Source: Henningerozyma blattae CBS 6284
Taxonomy: Eukaryota > Ascomycota > Saccharomycetes > Saccharomycetales > Saccharomycetaceae
Assembly (NCBI RefSeq): GCF_000315915.1
Contig: NC_020190.1
Coordinates: 310,001-374,000 of the forward strand
Reading direction: 5' to 3'
Length of the DNA stretch: 64,000 bases
Shown here: positions 9,555 to 19,568 of the stretch, in pieces
Layout of the letters: each line of letters begins with the position of its first letter
How positions within the stretch are numbered: position 1 is the stretch's first letter
The notes under the pieces: model-generated
The model's input: only the letters and a program-made list of their open reading frames with translations
The model's database searches: none
Told to the model about the DNA's origin: nothing
Program-made: the position numbers and the translations under genes

Positions 9555-10072
9555 TACGTTTTAATAATAGTTCTCCTGATATTTTTTTTTTCCACAATAT
9601 TATTTTTCTTGTGGTTATATTTTATCAAAATGATCCTGCTCGGATTAAATATGGTCTATTTTTTTTAATTAATACCTAATAATAACAATAATATCTAACT
9701 ATATTTAATGTTCCTGTGAACTCATCTCATTAAATTCTACAATGATTTTCTTTGGAGTTGCAAAGTGATGAGCCGTAAATTTTTCAACATAAAAAAAAGA
9801 ATAGATATACATCCGTGCATCTAATTTAAACAGAGGAGGGTAACCAAAAGATTAAAAAACTTTAAAACACTACCGTCTCACCTCTGATATATTTAAGGGA
9901 AAATTAGATTAATTATAAGTTAAAAAAGAAAAAATGGTATCGTATTTATTATAAAAAGGTCAAATGAATATAAAGTACAGAAAAGAAAGATGAGGGAGGG
10001 AAAATATTATTAAGAGAAAATTGCAATTTTGTAGTAAGAGCTTTTATTAGGATATCATATCTTGATAAATAA
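9555..10072. other. MTR4 upstream / IRC8 downstream region
   Basis: About 520 bp of AT-rich sequence holding the MTR4 promoter and the IRC8 terminator. It has poly-T and poly-A tracts but no gene and no motif that I would name. Confidence 0.6.
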
Positions 10073-11082
10073 TTAAAAATCAGGCTCTCGTTGGGAATCT
10101 CTAGATGAAAGTCTTTTATATTTCTCCCGGTCATATTGACTAAAAACGTAATCTGGGTAGTTAGTATCTGAGACAATGGAAGATAAAACACTGAAACTGG
10201 TATTGGACTTGATGCTTGCTCTATCAAAATTATTTGATACATCTGTAACTCCCATACTTTTCGATCTTCTTCTTAGTGATCCATTCGTATCAACACTTGA
10301 TATTCTACTCGGATTAAAGTTATTTAGTAGAGGATTATTTTCGTTTTTGAACATCAGATTATTCAAATTTGATGTAGAATTTGATAAATGTGGTATTGGC
10401 AGTAAAGCTAAATTATTATTATTGTTACTATTATTATTAACAGATTTACTATAAGACATAGATTGACTATTTGAAGAAGTACCATTATGATAATTGACAT
10501 ACTTGCTAGAATATGGTGAGGACGATGAACCTAATTGTAATGATGGACTTATCAGTAAATTATTTGAATTTGGAGATGGAGAAAACCTTTTATCTATAGG
10601 AATACTATTAGTAGATCTTGTTGGTGAATGACTATGCTTTTGTAATGAATGGACAAAACTAAAATCAACACTCCCTTTCCTCTCTGGATCAATCTGTTGT
10701 GTGATTGTGGATGGACTTTCATTTGTAACGAATGTAATATTATTACAGTTGAAACTATTATTGATAGTATTAGTGCTTAAATTATTATTTAGAGTATTAT
10801 TATTACTACTGTTACCATATCCGAATATACCAATACTATGCTCTGAAGATCCTATTGAATGTGTAAAAGTGTCCGATATATTTGAAATTGATATTTTCTT
10901 ACCTAATCGTTTTAAAGTTTGTGCCCTTGATGGAGATGGAGTTAATGTAACAGGACTATGAGAATTAACGCCTACAACAGGATGGTTTAAAATTGTATTA
11001 TTTGTAAATGAAATATTAATGAAACTACCACAACTATTTTTGGTACGATGCCTTTGGTGAGTGTGAAAACTTGAATTTCCAC

Positions 11083-11123
<41 letters not shown>

Positions 11124-12997
11124 GTACTAGTGGTATTACTATTATTGTTTGTGCTCATGAATGAAATCATCGATTTTGTTGGCGAATGTCTTGTATTGGT
11201 TCTTGAAATCGATAAAGATAACTTATCATTCAAAAAAGAAGTTGATAAATTTTGATTTAATCCATCTTCTAATGAGTACATTTTGGTGGAATTCATATCT
11301 GTAGTTGAATTAGAATTACCGGAACTATTTTCATCATCACCATTATGATTATTATACTTCATTTTTTCCTCCCTTTGAATTTGTTCATTCAAATATTGAT
11401 TTAAAGTACTAATTGTATCATGTTGGATATCATCAGGATTAACATTAGTCTCTAACATAATATCATTCGCTTCACTATCAATAGATCTATTATCGGGGGT
11501 CTTTAATATGGCATATCTATTCGTATTGTTTATATCAAATTGATTATTTTCTTTTTTATTATGCAAAGGTGTTTTAATATTGGAATTCATATGGGTATCT
11601 CTATTATTTATCTTGGTATCAACCGGTGGTGTTAAAGCGTTTGCCTCATTGATACCACTATGCAAGTTTATGTTTGAAGTCATCATTTCAGAATCAGAAT
11701 CATGATTGTTATGTGCTGGAAAACTGAAGTTCAAACTTTCATGTAAAAATTGATCTTTATGGGTTGTATTTAGTTGATTGTTAGATGAAGTATTATCATT
11801 ATTATTTAAACCATGATTTTGAAAATTGTCTTTCTTATCGCTTGAAATTGTAGAATTAGTTAAACTATTGAAGTTTTCATTAAATGAATCATGAACTGGT
11901 GGTAATAAAATACTATTTGTTCTTTCTAATGATAGCTTTTCTGAGTTTTGGTATTGATTATTGGATAAAATTTCAAGAGAAGAATTGGTTGATGGGTATA
12001 AATTTAATTTATATATATCAGTTGATATTAATTGACTTGAAAGAAGTTGACTTGATAGATTAGGTCTTGGAGAATTCAGAAGCGCATGATTTAATATTTG
12101 TGATTGTAATTGAGATTGCAATTGTGATTGTTGTACATCTAACTTTAATTCCATATCTGGTGTTAAAGTTTGATCGGAAGTCTTTTTCGGAATAGCCGCG
12201 AATAATAAATTTGGCTTTTGAAGGTAATTTTTCTCTATAAAAGAATTTCTCATATTAGCTAGTTTTGGAGAGTTGGTTGTTCTTGATGGAGTGGTAATTA
12301 GTGCATTTGTAGTCATTGGATCATTCAATTGGTCCATTAAAGATTCATTATTTTTTTCAGATGCTATCTCTGTTGTAGAGTCTTGTATGGTATTTTCAGT
12401 TGAATCAATGGTATTAGTATCGATAATTTTAAAATTATCATTAGTGATAAACGATGAAAAAAAAGTAATTGGAACATATAATAAGCTAAATGAGAATGCG
12501 TTGAATATTAAGGTAAATATTAAAATTGCAAAATTAGAAATCCATAATTTCTTATATCTTGCCAAAAACCCGGAAATTTTATCTATATCTTTATAATCAT
12601 ATAATTGTGTATTAATATTTTCAAAAACCAGTTTTGAAATAGAGTTTAAATGTATAATAAATGCTACAATTGTGAAAATAATGCATAATAGATGTAAAAC
12701 GGCAAGTAATTGTGAAAATTTTATATTAATTTTTTTATTAAAGAAAAAATTGAATATAGAAATTGGATAAATAATACATGCTTGAAATAATAAAATCACA
12801 GGTAAGACAATTAAAGAATCTCTGATGCTGAAGCGATTATGATCGAATGCTTTAAAATATAATCCTAACCTTGATTGTCTATTATATAACGGGAGACATA
12901 ATAAAGATAAGGATAAAGTTGTTGTAGTGATACAAAGTAATATTGAGAAAAGAATTATCAGCAGTAAAGAAGAACGTTTAGATATGAATAATACCAT
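10073..12997 (-). CDS. IRC8: Irc8-like membrane protein, poly-Asn rich
   Basis: S. cerevisiae Irc8 is a bud-tip-localized membrane protein of unknown biochemical role. Its deletion increases Rad52 foci. The protein here has 974 residues (822 in S. cerevisiae). The first 190 residues hold four hydrophobic membrane segments (for example SSLLLIILFSILLCITTTT and LIVLPVILLFQACIIYPISI). A long, low-complexity Ser/Asn-rich tail follows, with a run of eleven or more asparagines encoded by AAT/TTA-type repeats near 11082-11120. Several Ser-Pro sites (HSPTKS, HSPTRS) suggest phosphorylation. The C-terminus ends in a charged stretch. Identification rests mainly on position beside MTR4 and on overall architecture, since the tail is poorly conserved. 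Confidence 0.8.
11082..11126. repeat. ATT/AAT trinucleotide repeat coding for poly-Asn in IRC8
   Basis: An uninterrupted ATT trinucleotide run (complement AAT) encodes a poly-asparagine tract within IRC8. Shorter runs of the same type occur in ZAP1, ECM21/CSR2 and RTG3, so it is a general habit of this genome. Confidence 0.85.
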
Positions 12998-15900
12998 TAT
13001 CTAACGAGGATGTATCAGTTATTCTTTAATGATTAAAGGATGAAGGTAGTTGTAAGAGAGAACGAAAGTAATAGCAAAGGGAAGAGATGACGTGGTTAAA
13101 AAGGATTGAAATAAATAGCAGGTAGAAGTGATATGATACTGTAATCTATGGTTTTCTTGTTCTAATGTGGCGTATTCTAATATGATTGATATTTTTACTT
13201 TTCAATAGAATTTTTTTTTTCTTTGAATTCTTTTTTTCTTCTATTCAGTTGTTGAGGTCAGATGAGAGGAAATGTGTATATATAAAAAGTCTCTGGAAAT
13301 AATGAAAAGTTACGGTAGCCAAATCAAAATGTATAATCGCTGAATCATAAACAAGATCCTACCGGACGATGTGTATTGTATCAATAACATAGCCGTAATC
13401 AAATAAATACTCTACACAAAGAGTATAGCAATTACCCTAGAACAAGAATTGGCAGAATATTACTGTTCGAGACTTATTGTTTTTACTACGGTATCGAGGT
13501 TTATTATTGTTGATGAAGTTAGAATACTGAAAAGGGCAAACGACTGCTATGTTTTATTGTTGACCTTTTGACCAAATTAGGATATATAGCCCAAGCTTTA
13601 CCCAAACAGGTAGCGCTGCTGTTGCCGCTTTTGACACATACATTCTTTGCCAAAAGTGGAAAATTTCATTATGGAGAAAAGTTGGAAAATGGAAAAATGA
13701 AAAATATTGAAAAAGAAAAAAAAAATAAAAAAAAAGAAAAAATTAAAACTGGAAAAAGGCCTATGAAAATCTGGGAAAAAAAAAAGAAGCTTTTAGGGGG
13801 AATCGAACGGGAGAAAAAAAAGGGTTTGGAAAAAGCCAAACTCGGCCGAGATAAAATTTAACAGGAATTTAAAATATCCGATGGTTTTCGATGTTCCCTT
13901 GGATCTTCGGCATCAATGAAAAAAAAAGCCAAGAAAAGATTAAATAACTAAAATAATTATCTGGAGTAGAAACCAGAGGCACCAAGAAAAATAAATAATG
14001 TAATGGAATGCTTTGGAAAAAAAATGGTAGGAAAGGGTGTGCCTCCATTCCTCTTCGATGCTTATAAATGCAATATTCACTAGCAGATATTAATCGGTGT
14101 CCTATGGCGTTATTAATCAATAAAAAAAAAATAAAGAGGCAAAGTTGATAGTGTTCTATTAATTAAAAGCATTATCCCTACTTGGGTGTAGTTGCTCTAC
14201 TCGAGACCCATGTAATATCACTCTCCTCAACTATACATGATGTTGAAAGTTCCTCGTGTATCTGAGACATCATCACTAAATATAAGAAATTAGGTCTTGC
14301 ATTTTTATCTTTATAGACCGCATAATAGAGTGAACATGTTTGACTCGAGAAATACTAGAAGAAGAAAATACATTACTTGCTAATTTACGTCTTTTTTTTT
14401 AACTCCTACCATGAATATATAACGATATAATAATTTGCGTATGCTGTGATTCTAGTTGGATTAACCTAAATTTATAAAAATGTATATTGCTTGGCAGCAA
14501 GATTTACTTGTTTCAATAGAAATTAAGACAAAAAGGAGCAAAAATAGAAAAAAAAAATAAAAATAGTTAAGAAACATATACACCATGTTTAGATAGTCTG
14601 TAGACAGAGTTAAAAGGAGTCTAAATAAAATTTCCGAAAATGGCAGCCATCATTTATATTTACCGTGACAGTAGGCAAAGGACATCACTCTGACAGTTGC
14701 GTATACTCCATTGCAATTTGCTATATTGCCATTGCCCAAACAAAGTTATGCTTTCAAGAGGCGAAAGGGACTATTCGTAGATGAACTCCTTGTTCTTCAC
14801 GCCTCGTACCCTATTTTTCGCGGATAGAGATTGCTTTGGAGTCGAGGATGATTCCTGTTTCTTTGTTTGTCATCAGGTTAATATTCCAATATAACTGGTT
14901 CCTTTACCTATATTAATCTCATACGCCAAATGTGGGTGTTTTTATGTAGCCGTGCCTTACCCGGTATCAAAACGTTTATCCTGTTCAGTCCTAGACGTTC
15001 CTATATCAAGCTTTTACACACTTCCTAAGAGCATTCGACATCCACAGTTTGCACGAGACTTCATCATCACTACGGTGGTTGGTCTGACCCCAAGATATCA
15101 TCTCTTGCTACTAAATGACTATTAGCACTGCTCGTAATCTCCTACTTATTAAATCGATACTTTAAAAAATTGTCAATACGCATCTTTTTCCAGATTAATC
15201 CTTATTTCTTTATTGGTAGTACTTTTTGCACTTTCCGGGAATTCCTTAATTTACCAATTTTCAATCTTAACGTCTTTTTGGGATTCGGGATATTCATGCC
15301 GATAACCCTGAAGGTAGATTTGCACGTAGAGCATTGACTACTATAGAGATGCAATCCATCGATATCAAGCTTTAGAAAAGACCACTATGATTGGAAACAG
15401 GAGTATATACTCTATACCAAGAAGATGACAACTAGAATTTCGTCTATCATTCCCTCATCGTTTTTTTCAACCCTTACTTTTTGTATCTCCCCAATACACT
15501 TGTCTTTTCTTTGTTATCTCATTGTCATGAAATAAAGAAAAGTAAGCGTTTGGAATAGTCATCGAATTTATCCTCCGGTGAAATTAGACCAGATCATTAT
15601 TTTTATGCAAAGCACATCAGAGTATATTATTCATCACTCTTTACTACTGAGATTTTAGTCCGTTTTTATATCCAAAGATATTTTAATTGAGTGATATCGG
15701 CGTTTAATATCTCTTCTGCAACTTACTCTTCTAGCCGTTGCTTACTACTGTAACTTTTACTTTTATTAATTTTTTTTCTTTCTTTCTTTCTTTCTCTTGA
15801 ATTACTGTTTCTCTACGTTCATTTATACTGAGACACACTTCTGCAGTGTTAATATATTCTTCTTTTCTCCATATTTCACCGTATTATCTGTTTCGTTTGT

Positions 15901-16310
15901 TACTTTTATTGCTTACAAATTCAAAGGCACGTTCCATCTAACTAATACTTTTGTGTCGATCAATACATTACTACATCTACTGGGTGGAGGTGTTATATGA
16001 TAAGATACGTCTCTAGAACTTTTATTAGCCAATAACAATATCTATTTGGGGTAACTAGAAAGCACTGACGTTTTTCTTTTTATTTTAATTTCTCGTCATT
16101 CAATTCCATTACTACGAAATTAATTTTCATATCCCAAACTTATAATACTTTTTTTTTACAAAAGACATCTTATCTGTATATTCTTACCTGCTATCAAATT
16201 AAATTGCCATATTTGTTGTTAAAAAATATATTTTTTTTAATTGCAAACAAAATATTTAATTGTCATTATTATTCTCCACAACTGCCATTAAGATAGATAC
16301 TGCTGTAAAC
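12998..16310. other. 3.3-kb gene-free region between IRC8 and ZAP1
   Basis: No convincing gene occurs here. The frames present lack ATG starts or are low-complexity (a lysine-rich frame at 13568-13861 arises from an A-rich purine tract at about 13660-13860). In S. cerevisiae the interval between IRC8 and ZAP1 holds TDH1, PEP8, TIM54 and LOG1; I see no remnant of them. The divergent promoters of IRC8 and ZAP1 must lie inside it. A TATATATAAAA element lies near 13277. A zinc-responsive element candidate lies at 15305-15315, and a TTTC/TTTCT microsatellite at about 15770-15795. It is more GC-balanced between 14650 and 15400 than elsewhere. Confidence 0.6.
15305..15315. promoter_or_regulatory. 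Candidate zinc-responsive element (ACCCTGAAGGT) upstream of ZAP1
   Basis: ACCCTGAAGGT matches the Zap1 consensus ACCTTNAAGGT at all but one fixed position. It lies about 1.0 kb upstream of the ZAP1 ATG. S. cerevisiae ZAP1 activates its own promoter through such an element. The match is seen directly; use by Zap1 is inferred, and the distance is longer than usual. Confidence 0.5.
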
Positions 16311-19268
16311 ATGCCAAATATTCAAGGCGAGGGGTTCGTTCATGGCCACATTCATAATTATGACAACATGACTTATATACATGGTCATGTACATAGACTA
16401 TCTTCAAATAATAATTCTAATAACATATCGTCTATGAATTCTTCGACATCTGTAAATAGCACTACGGCTGGGGATATTTTAGACAATAACGATAATATAC
16501 CCACTTCTTATTCTTCTGCTACTTCAACATCGGGGAACGATTCTACAACCAACAACAACAATAATAATAATAGCAATAATACTGGTAGCAATAGCATTGG
16601 GAATAATAATACTGACAATAATAATAATTCTAATTTGCGAAACGCAAGTAATACTTCTAATAACACATTCCCAAATTCAGATAATACAAATAGTATGGTT
16701 GATAAATCTAGTATAATGGATTGTCAGCATTTCGAATTCATAGATTATCATGATTTGATAAATTCAGACTCAAATCGTTTGCTATCGAACATGGAAGCCA
16801 CAGACTTTAGTATAGATATTAATTCATTTAATAACTTAACTCAATCATTATCAAATAGGACTAATTTAAGTACTACGAGCAGTAATCATAATAACGATAT
16901 CACTGCTAATACTAATAATAATTCACAAGGAACAAATACAAAATCTTCCGGTAATACGAAAGTGCTAAGCACAAATGCTTATGCCACTGACTTAATGATT
17001 GTAAACCCTCCTGCTAATAAGAAACCAAAAGTAGCTTCCGATCTAAACACTCCACCGATATCTGATGATGATAAGGCAAATACTTCCTGCGAGATAGATT
17101 CGTGTAATAGAAATTCAAAAGTCTTAGAAGTTTGTTGTGACATGGATCATGGCAATGATAGTCATTTTTATAATTGTACCGATTCTACTCATAATCATCA
17201 TCGAAATCAAAATTCGAGTGTGTCGAATAATAACAATTCTAATACAAGTCATAATACTCAAGTGTCAAGTGCTAGTAATTCTGAAGGTCAAATGAATATT
17301 TTTAATGACTCTACTTTTAATGATTTAAATATCTATACAGAATTACCAAGTAGTTATTTCGATTCAACTCTATTACAATTACATAATAATAATAATAATG
17401 CTCATTCACAAATAGAACATTCAAATACGATACCTTCAATACAGAATTCAAATCAATATTATTCTGACTTATCTCAAAATGTTCGTCATTTAGCTTTAAA
17501 TCAACTACCGACCATCGACTGTGATTTAACATGCGAGCAATCCAATTGTTCGACATATAATAGTAATAATTCAAAACCAAATTATGAAAAACAATTTGTT
17601 TCTTCAAATACAGAGGGTAATTCTATGTATCAAAAGAATGGAATTAATGATTCTACTGTAACACCACATACTAACTCCATATCAAATACAACAACTAGCT
17701 CCACTGCAACACCTGTCGTTTCAATGGTGCCGCAGCAACATGAGCACGTAGTTAATTCTAAAATGGATATGAAAATAATGGAAGATTTATGTAGCATCTC
17801 CTCATTATATGACTTACCATTCGCTCAGCATATGAATCATGTTAATAATCTTCATTCACATTCTCATAATCATGAAAATTATCATAATAATAATACTCCT
17901 ACGGGAACTGAAGAAAACACGCCCCCTCAAGTTGTAAATCTTCTGGAGAATTTTAATAAAAGCCCAAAATCATATACTACTGAAAAGCTAAAATCTACTA
18001 ATCATTTTGCTCATCATCATCACTTTATACATCTTCACCCTCATCAAGCTAAGGTTACAAAGCCGTCTAAAAATAGCAGTAACCAAAATGCTTCATCATT
18101 AATAATTTCCAATGCTTCACCTGCTCAACAGAAATTCAGTTATGAAAGGCGTAGGGAAGATATGGTTGCCAAATCACAAATAAACAAGGAACCAATAAGA
18201 ATTTCACATAGTAGTTCTAGTATTGAAAATCAAAATCAAAGTCAGCAATCTTCTTTTGTACAACAGCATATTATTAATGGAAATGGTTCTATTTTAAATA
18301 AATCACTTATAAATCAAAAGAAACCAGCAAAAGAAAAAAATGTTATAGGCTTTAATTGGAATTTTAAAAATCAAGAAAATATTGAGGATAGTGATATTGT
18401 ATGTAAATGGGAAAATTGTTCAAGGAAATTTAAAAGTTTGTTTGATTTACAAAGTCACATTTTACATGAGCATTTGGCAATTGAAGCTCAAAAGCAGGAC
18501 GCAAAAAGAAATTTTGACTGTCAATGGAAGGATTGTCAAACTCAATCGAATGATATTTGTACTTTAATAAATCATATTAACACAGATCATGGTATCAATT
18601 TTGATATTAAATTTAAAAATCCAAAAGTAGAAGAAGAGAATTGGGAAAAAGATAAATTATTTCATCACTCACTGCATTGTAATGATAAATTAGCTCATAA
18701 TATAAAAGATGAAAATAAAGCAAATTCTTCTAGTTTTGTTAAAGATGAATATACTCCAAAAATAGGTACGAAGAACTCTAGTAAAAATGTGAAGGGTGTG
18801 AATTCTGGGAATGTTAAATTACAATGTCATTGGGAAGATTGTACTGATGTATTTGCTACTCCGGAAGAACTAAGCAATCACTTAGAAAATTTTCATTTGC
18901 CAAGAGGTAAAAATTCGTATGAATGTAAATGGCACAATTGTCACAAGGTTTTTAAACAAAGACAAAAGATTTTACGTCATCTGAAGACACATTCGGGGTT
19001 TAAACCTTTTAAATGTGATGTGTGTTCAAGATGTTTTTCAAGCAAAGAAACTTTAATTCAGCATTATCGTACTCATTCAGGAGAGAAGCCATATAAGTGT
19101 GAAATATGTGGGAAAAGTTTTTCTATCTCCAGCTCATTAAAAATTCATGTTCGTACGCATACCGGAGAAAAACCATTTGAATGTAAAGTTTGCGGTAAAA
19201 GATTTGTAGAATCATCTAACTACAGTAAGCACATGAAAGTTCACCAGCATGAAAAAATGGGTATTTAA
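16311..19268 (+). CDS. ZAP1: Zap1 zinc-responsive transcription factor
   Basis: Zap1 activates zinc uptake and homeostasis genes when zinc is low. The frame is open upstream, but the first ATG is at 16311 (MPNIQGEGFVHGH), giving 985 residues (880 in S. cerevisiae). The N-terminal signature VHGHIHNYDNMTYIHGHVH is the Zap1-specific histidine-rich segment. Seven C2H2 fingers occupy about residues 698-980. The first two (CKWENCSRKF, CQWKDCQTQS) correspond to the regulatory zinc-sensing pair in activation domain 2. The last five, ending CKVCGKRFVESSNYSKH, correspond to the DNA-binding set. The centre is rich in Asn and His, with poly-Asn tracts encoded by AAT repeats. Its position after MTR4-IRC8, in opposite orientation, fits YJL056C. 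An upstream ZRE suggests autoregulation. Confidence 0.97.
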   Translation: MPNIQGEGFVHGHIHNYDNMTYIHGHVHRLSSNNNSNNISSMNSSTSVNSTTAGDILDNNDNIPTSYSSATSTSGNDSTTNNNNNNNSNNTGSNSIGNNNTDNNNNSNLRNASNTSNNTFPNSDNTNSMVDKSSIMDCQHFEFIDYHDLINSDSNRLLSNMEATDFSIDINSFNNLTQSLSNRTNLSTTSSNHNNDITANTNNNSQGTNTKSSGNTKVLSTNAYATDLMIVNPPANKKPKVASDLNTPPISDDDKANTSCEIDSCNRNSKVLEVCCDMDHGNDSHFYNCTDSTHNHHRNQNSSVSNNNNSNTSHNTQVSSASNSEGQMNIFNDSTFNDLNIYTELPSSYFDSTLLQLHNNNNNAHSQIEHSNTIPSIQNSNQYYSDLSQNVRHLALNQLPTIDCDLTCEQSNCSTYNSNNSKPNYEKQFVSSNTEGNSMYQKNGINDSTVTPHTNSISNTTTSSTATPVVSMVPQQHEHVVNSKMDMKIMEDLCSISSLYDLPFAQHMNHVNNLHSHSHNHENYHNNNTPTGTEENTPPQVVNLLENFNKSPKSYTTEKLKSTNHFAHHHHFIHLHPHQAKVTKPSKNSSNQNASSLIISNASPAQQKFSYERRREDMVAKSQINKEPIRISHSSSSIENQNQSQQSSFVQQHIINGNGSILNKSLINQKKPAKEKNVIGFNWNFKNQENIEDSDIVCKWENCSRKFKSLFDLQSHILHEHLAIEAQKQDAKRNFDCQWKDCQTQSNDICTLINHINTDHGINFDIKFKNPKVEEENWEKDKLFHHSLHCNDKLAHNIKDENKANSSSFVKDEYTPKIGTKNSSKNVKGVNSGNVKLQCHWEDCTDVFATPEELSNHLENFHLPRGKNSYECKWHNCHKVFKQRQKILRHLKTHSGFKPFKCDVCSRCFSSKETLIQHYRTHSGEKPYKCEICGKSFSISSSLKIHVRTHTGEKPFECKVCGKRFVESSNYSKHMKVHQHEKMGI

Positions 19269-19440
19269 TACTAATATATGGTTTCCTTTTATATTTTGAA
19301 CTAAATTATTTTACTTTTGAAAATAAATAAAAAGAAAAACATGTGACGTTTTTTTCTAAATGAACAATCCCTTAATTTTGTTTATATCTATTTATTAAAT
19401 GGATTTAGACTTTAATATTCAAATCTAAATCTATTATAGT

Positions 19441-19482
19441 ATATCAATATATATGACAATATATATATATATATATATATAA
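19441..19482. repeat. AT-dinucleotide tract between ZAP1 and NUP82
   Basis: Alternating AT sequence lies in the 300-bp convergent spacer between the ZAP1 and NUP82 stops; a short GATTA repeat follows at about 19556-19575. Such sequence often serves 3'-end formation in yeast; nothing else is seen in the spacer. Confidence 0.7.
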
Positions 19483-19568
19483 TTTTTTATTTTTTAGGAA
19501 AAACTAATAGATAATATCTATTAGAAAAAATAAGCATCAATGTAGCTTCTAGATTTCATTAGATTAGA

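Noticed and set aside
13568..13861. 97-codon lysine-rich open frame
   Set aside because: It starts with TTG, not ATG, and consists of a poly-purine tract translated as Lys/Glu; no domain.
14625..14645. ATTTCCGAAAA resembling the core of a point-centromere CDEIII
   Set aside because: The conserved TGT/TG part upstream of the core is missing, there is no 80-100 bp stretch of extreme AT content next to it and no CDEI partner, and the gene neighbourhood is not a known centromere context.
15797..16000. 67-codon hydrophobic frame upstream of ZAP1
   Set aside because: It begins with TTG and lies in the T-rich ZAP1 leader region; no similarity recognised.
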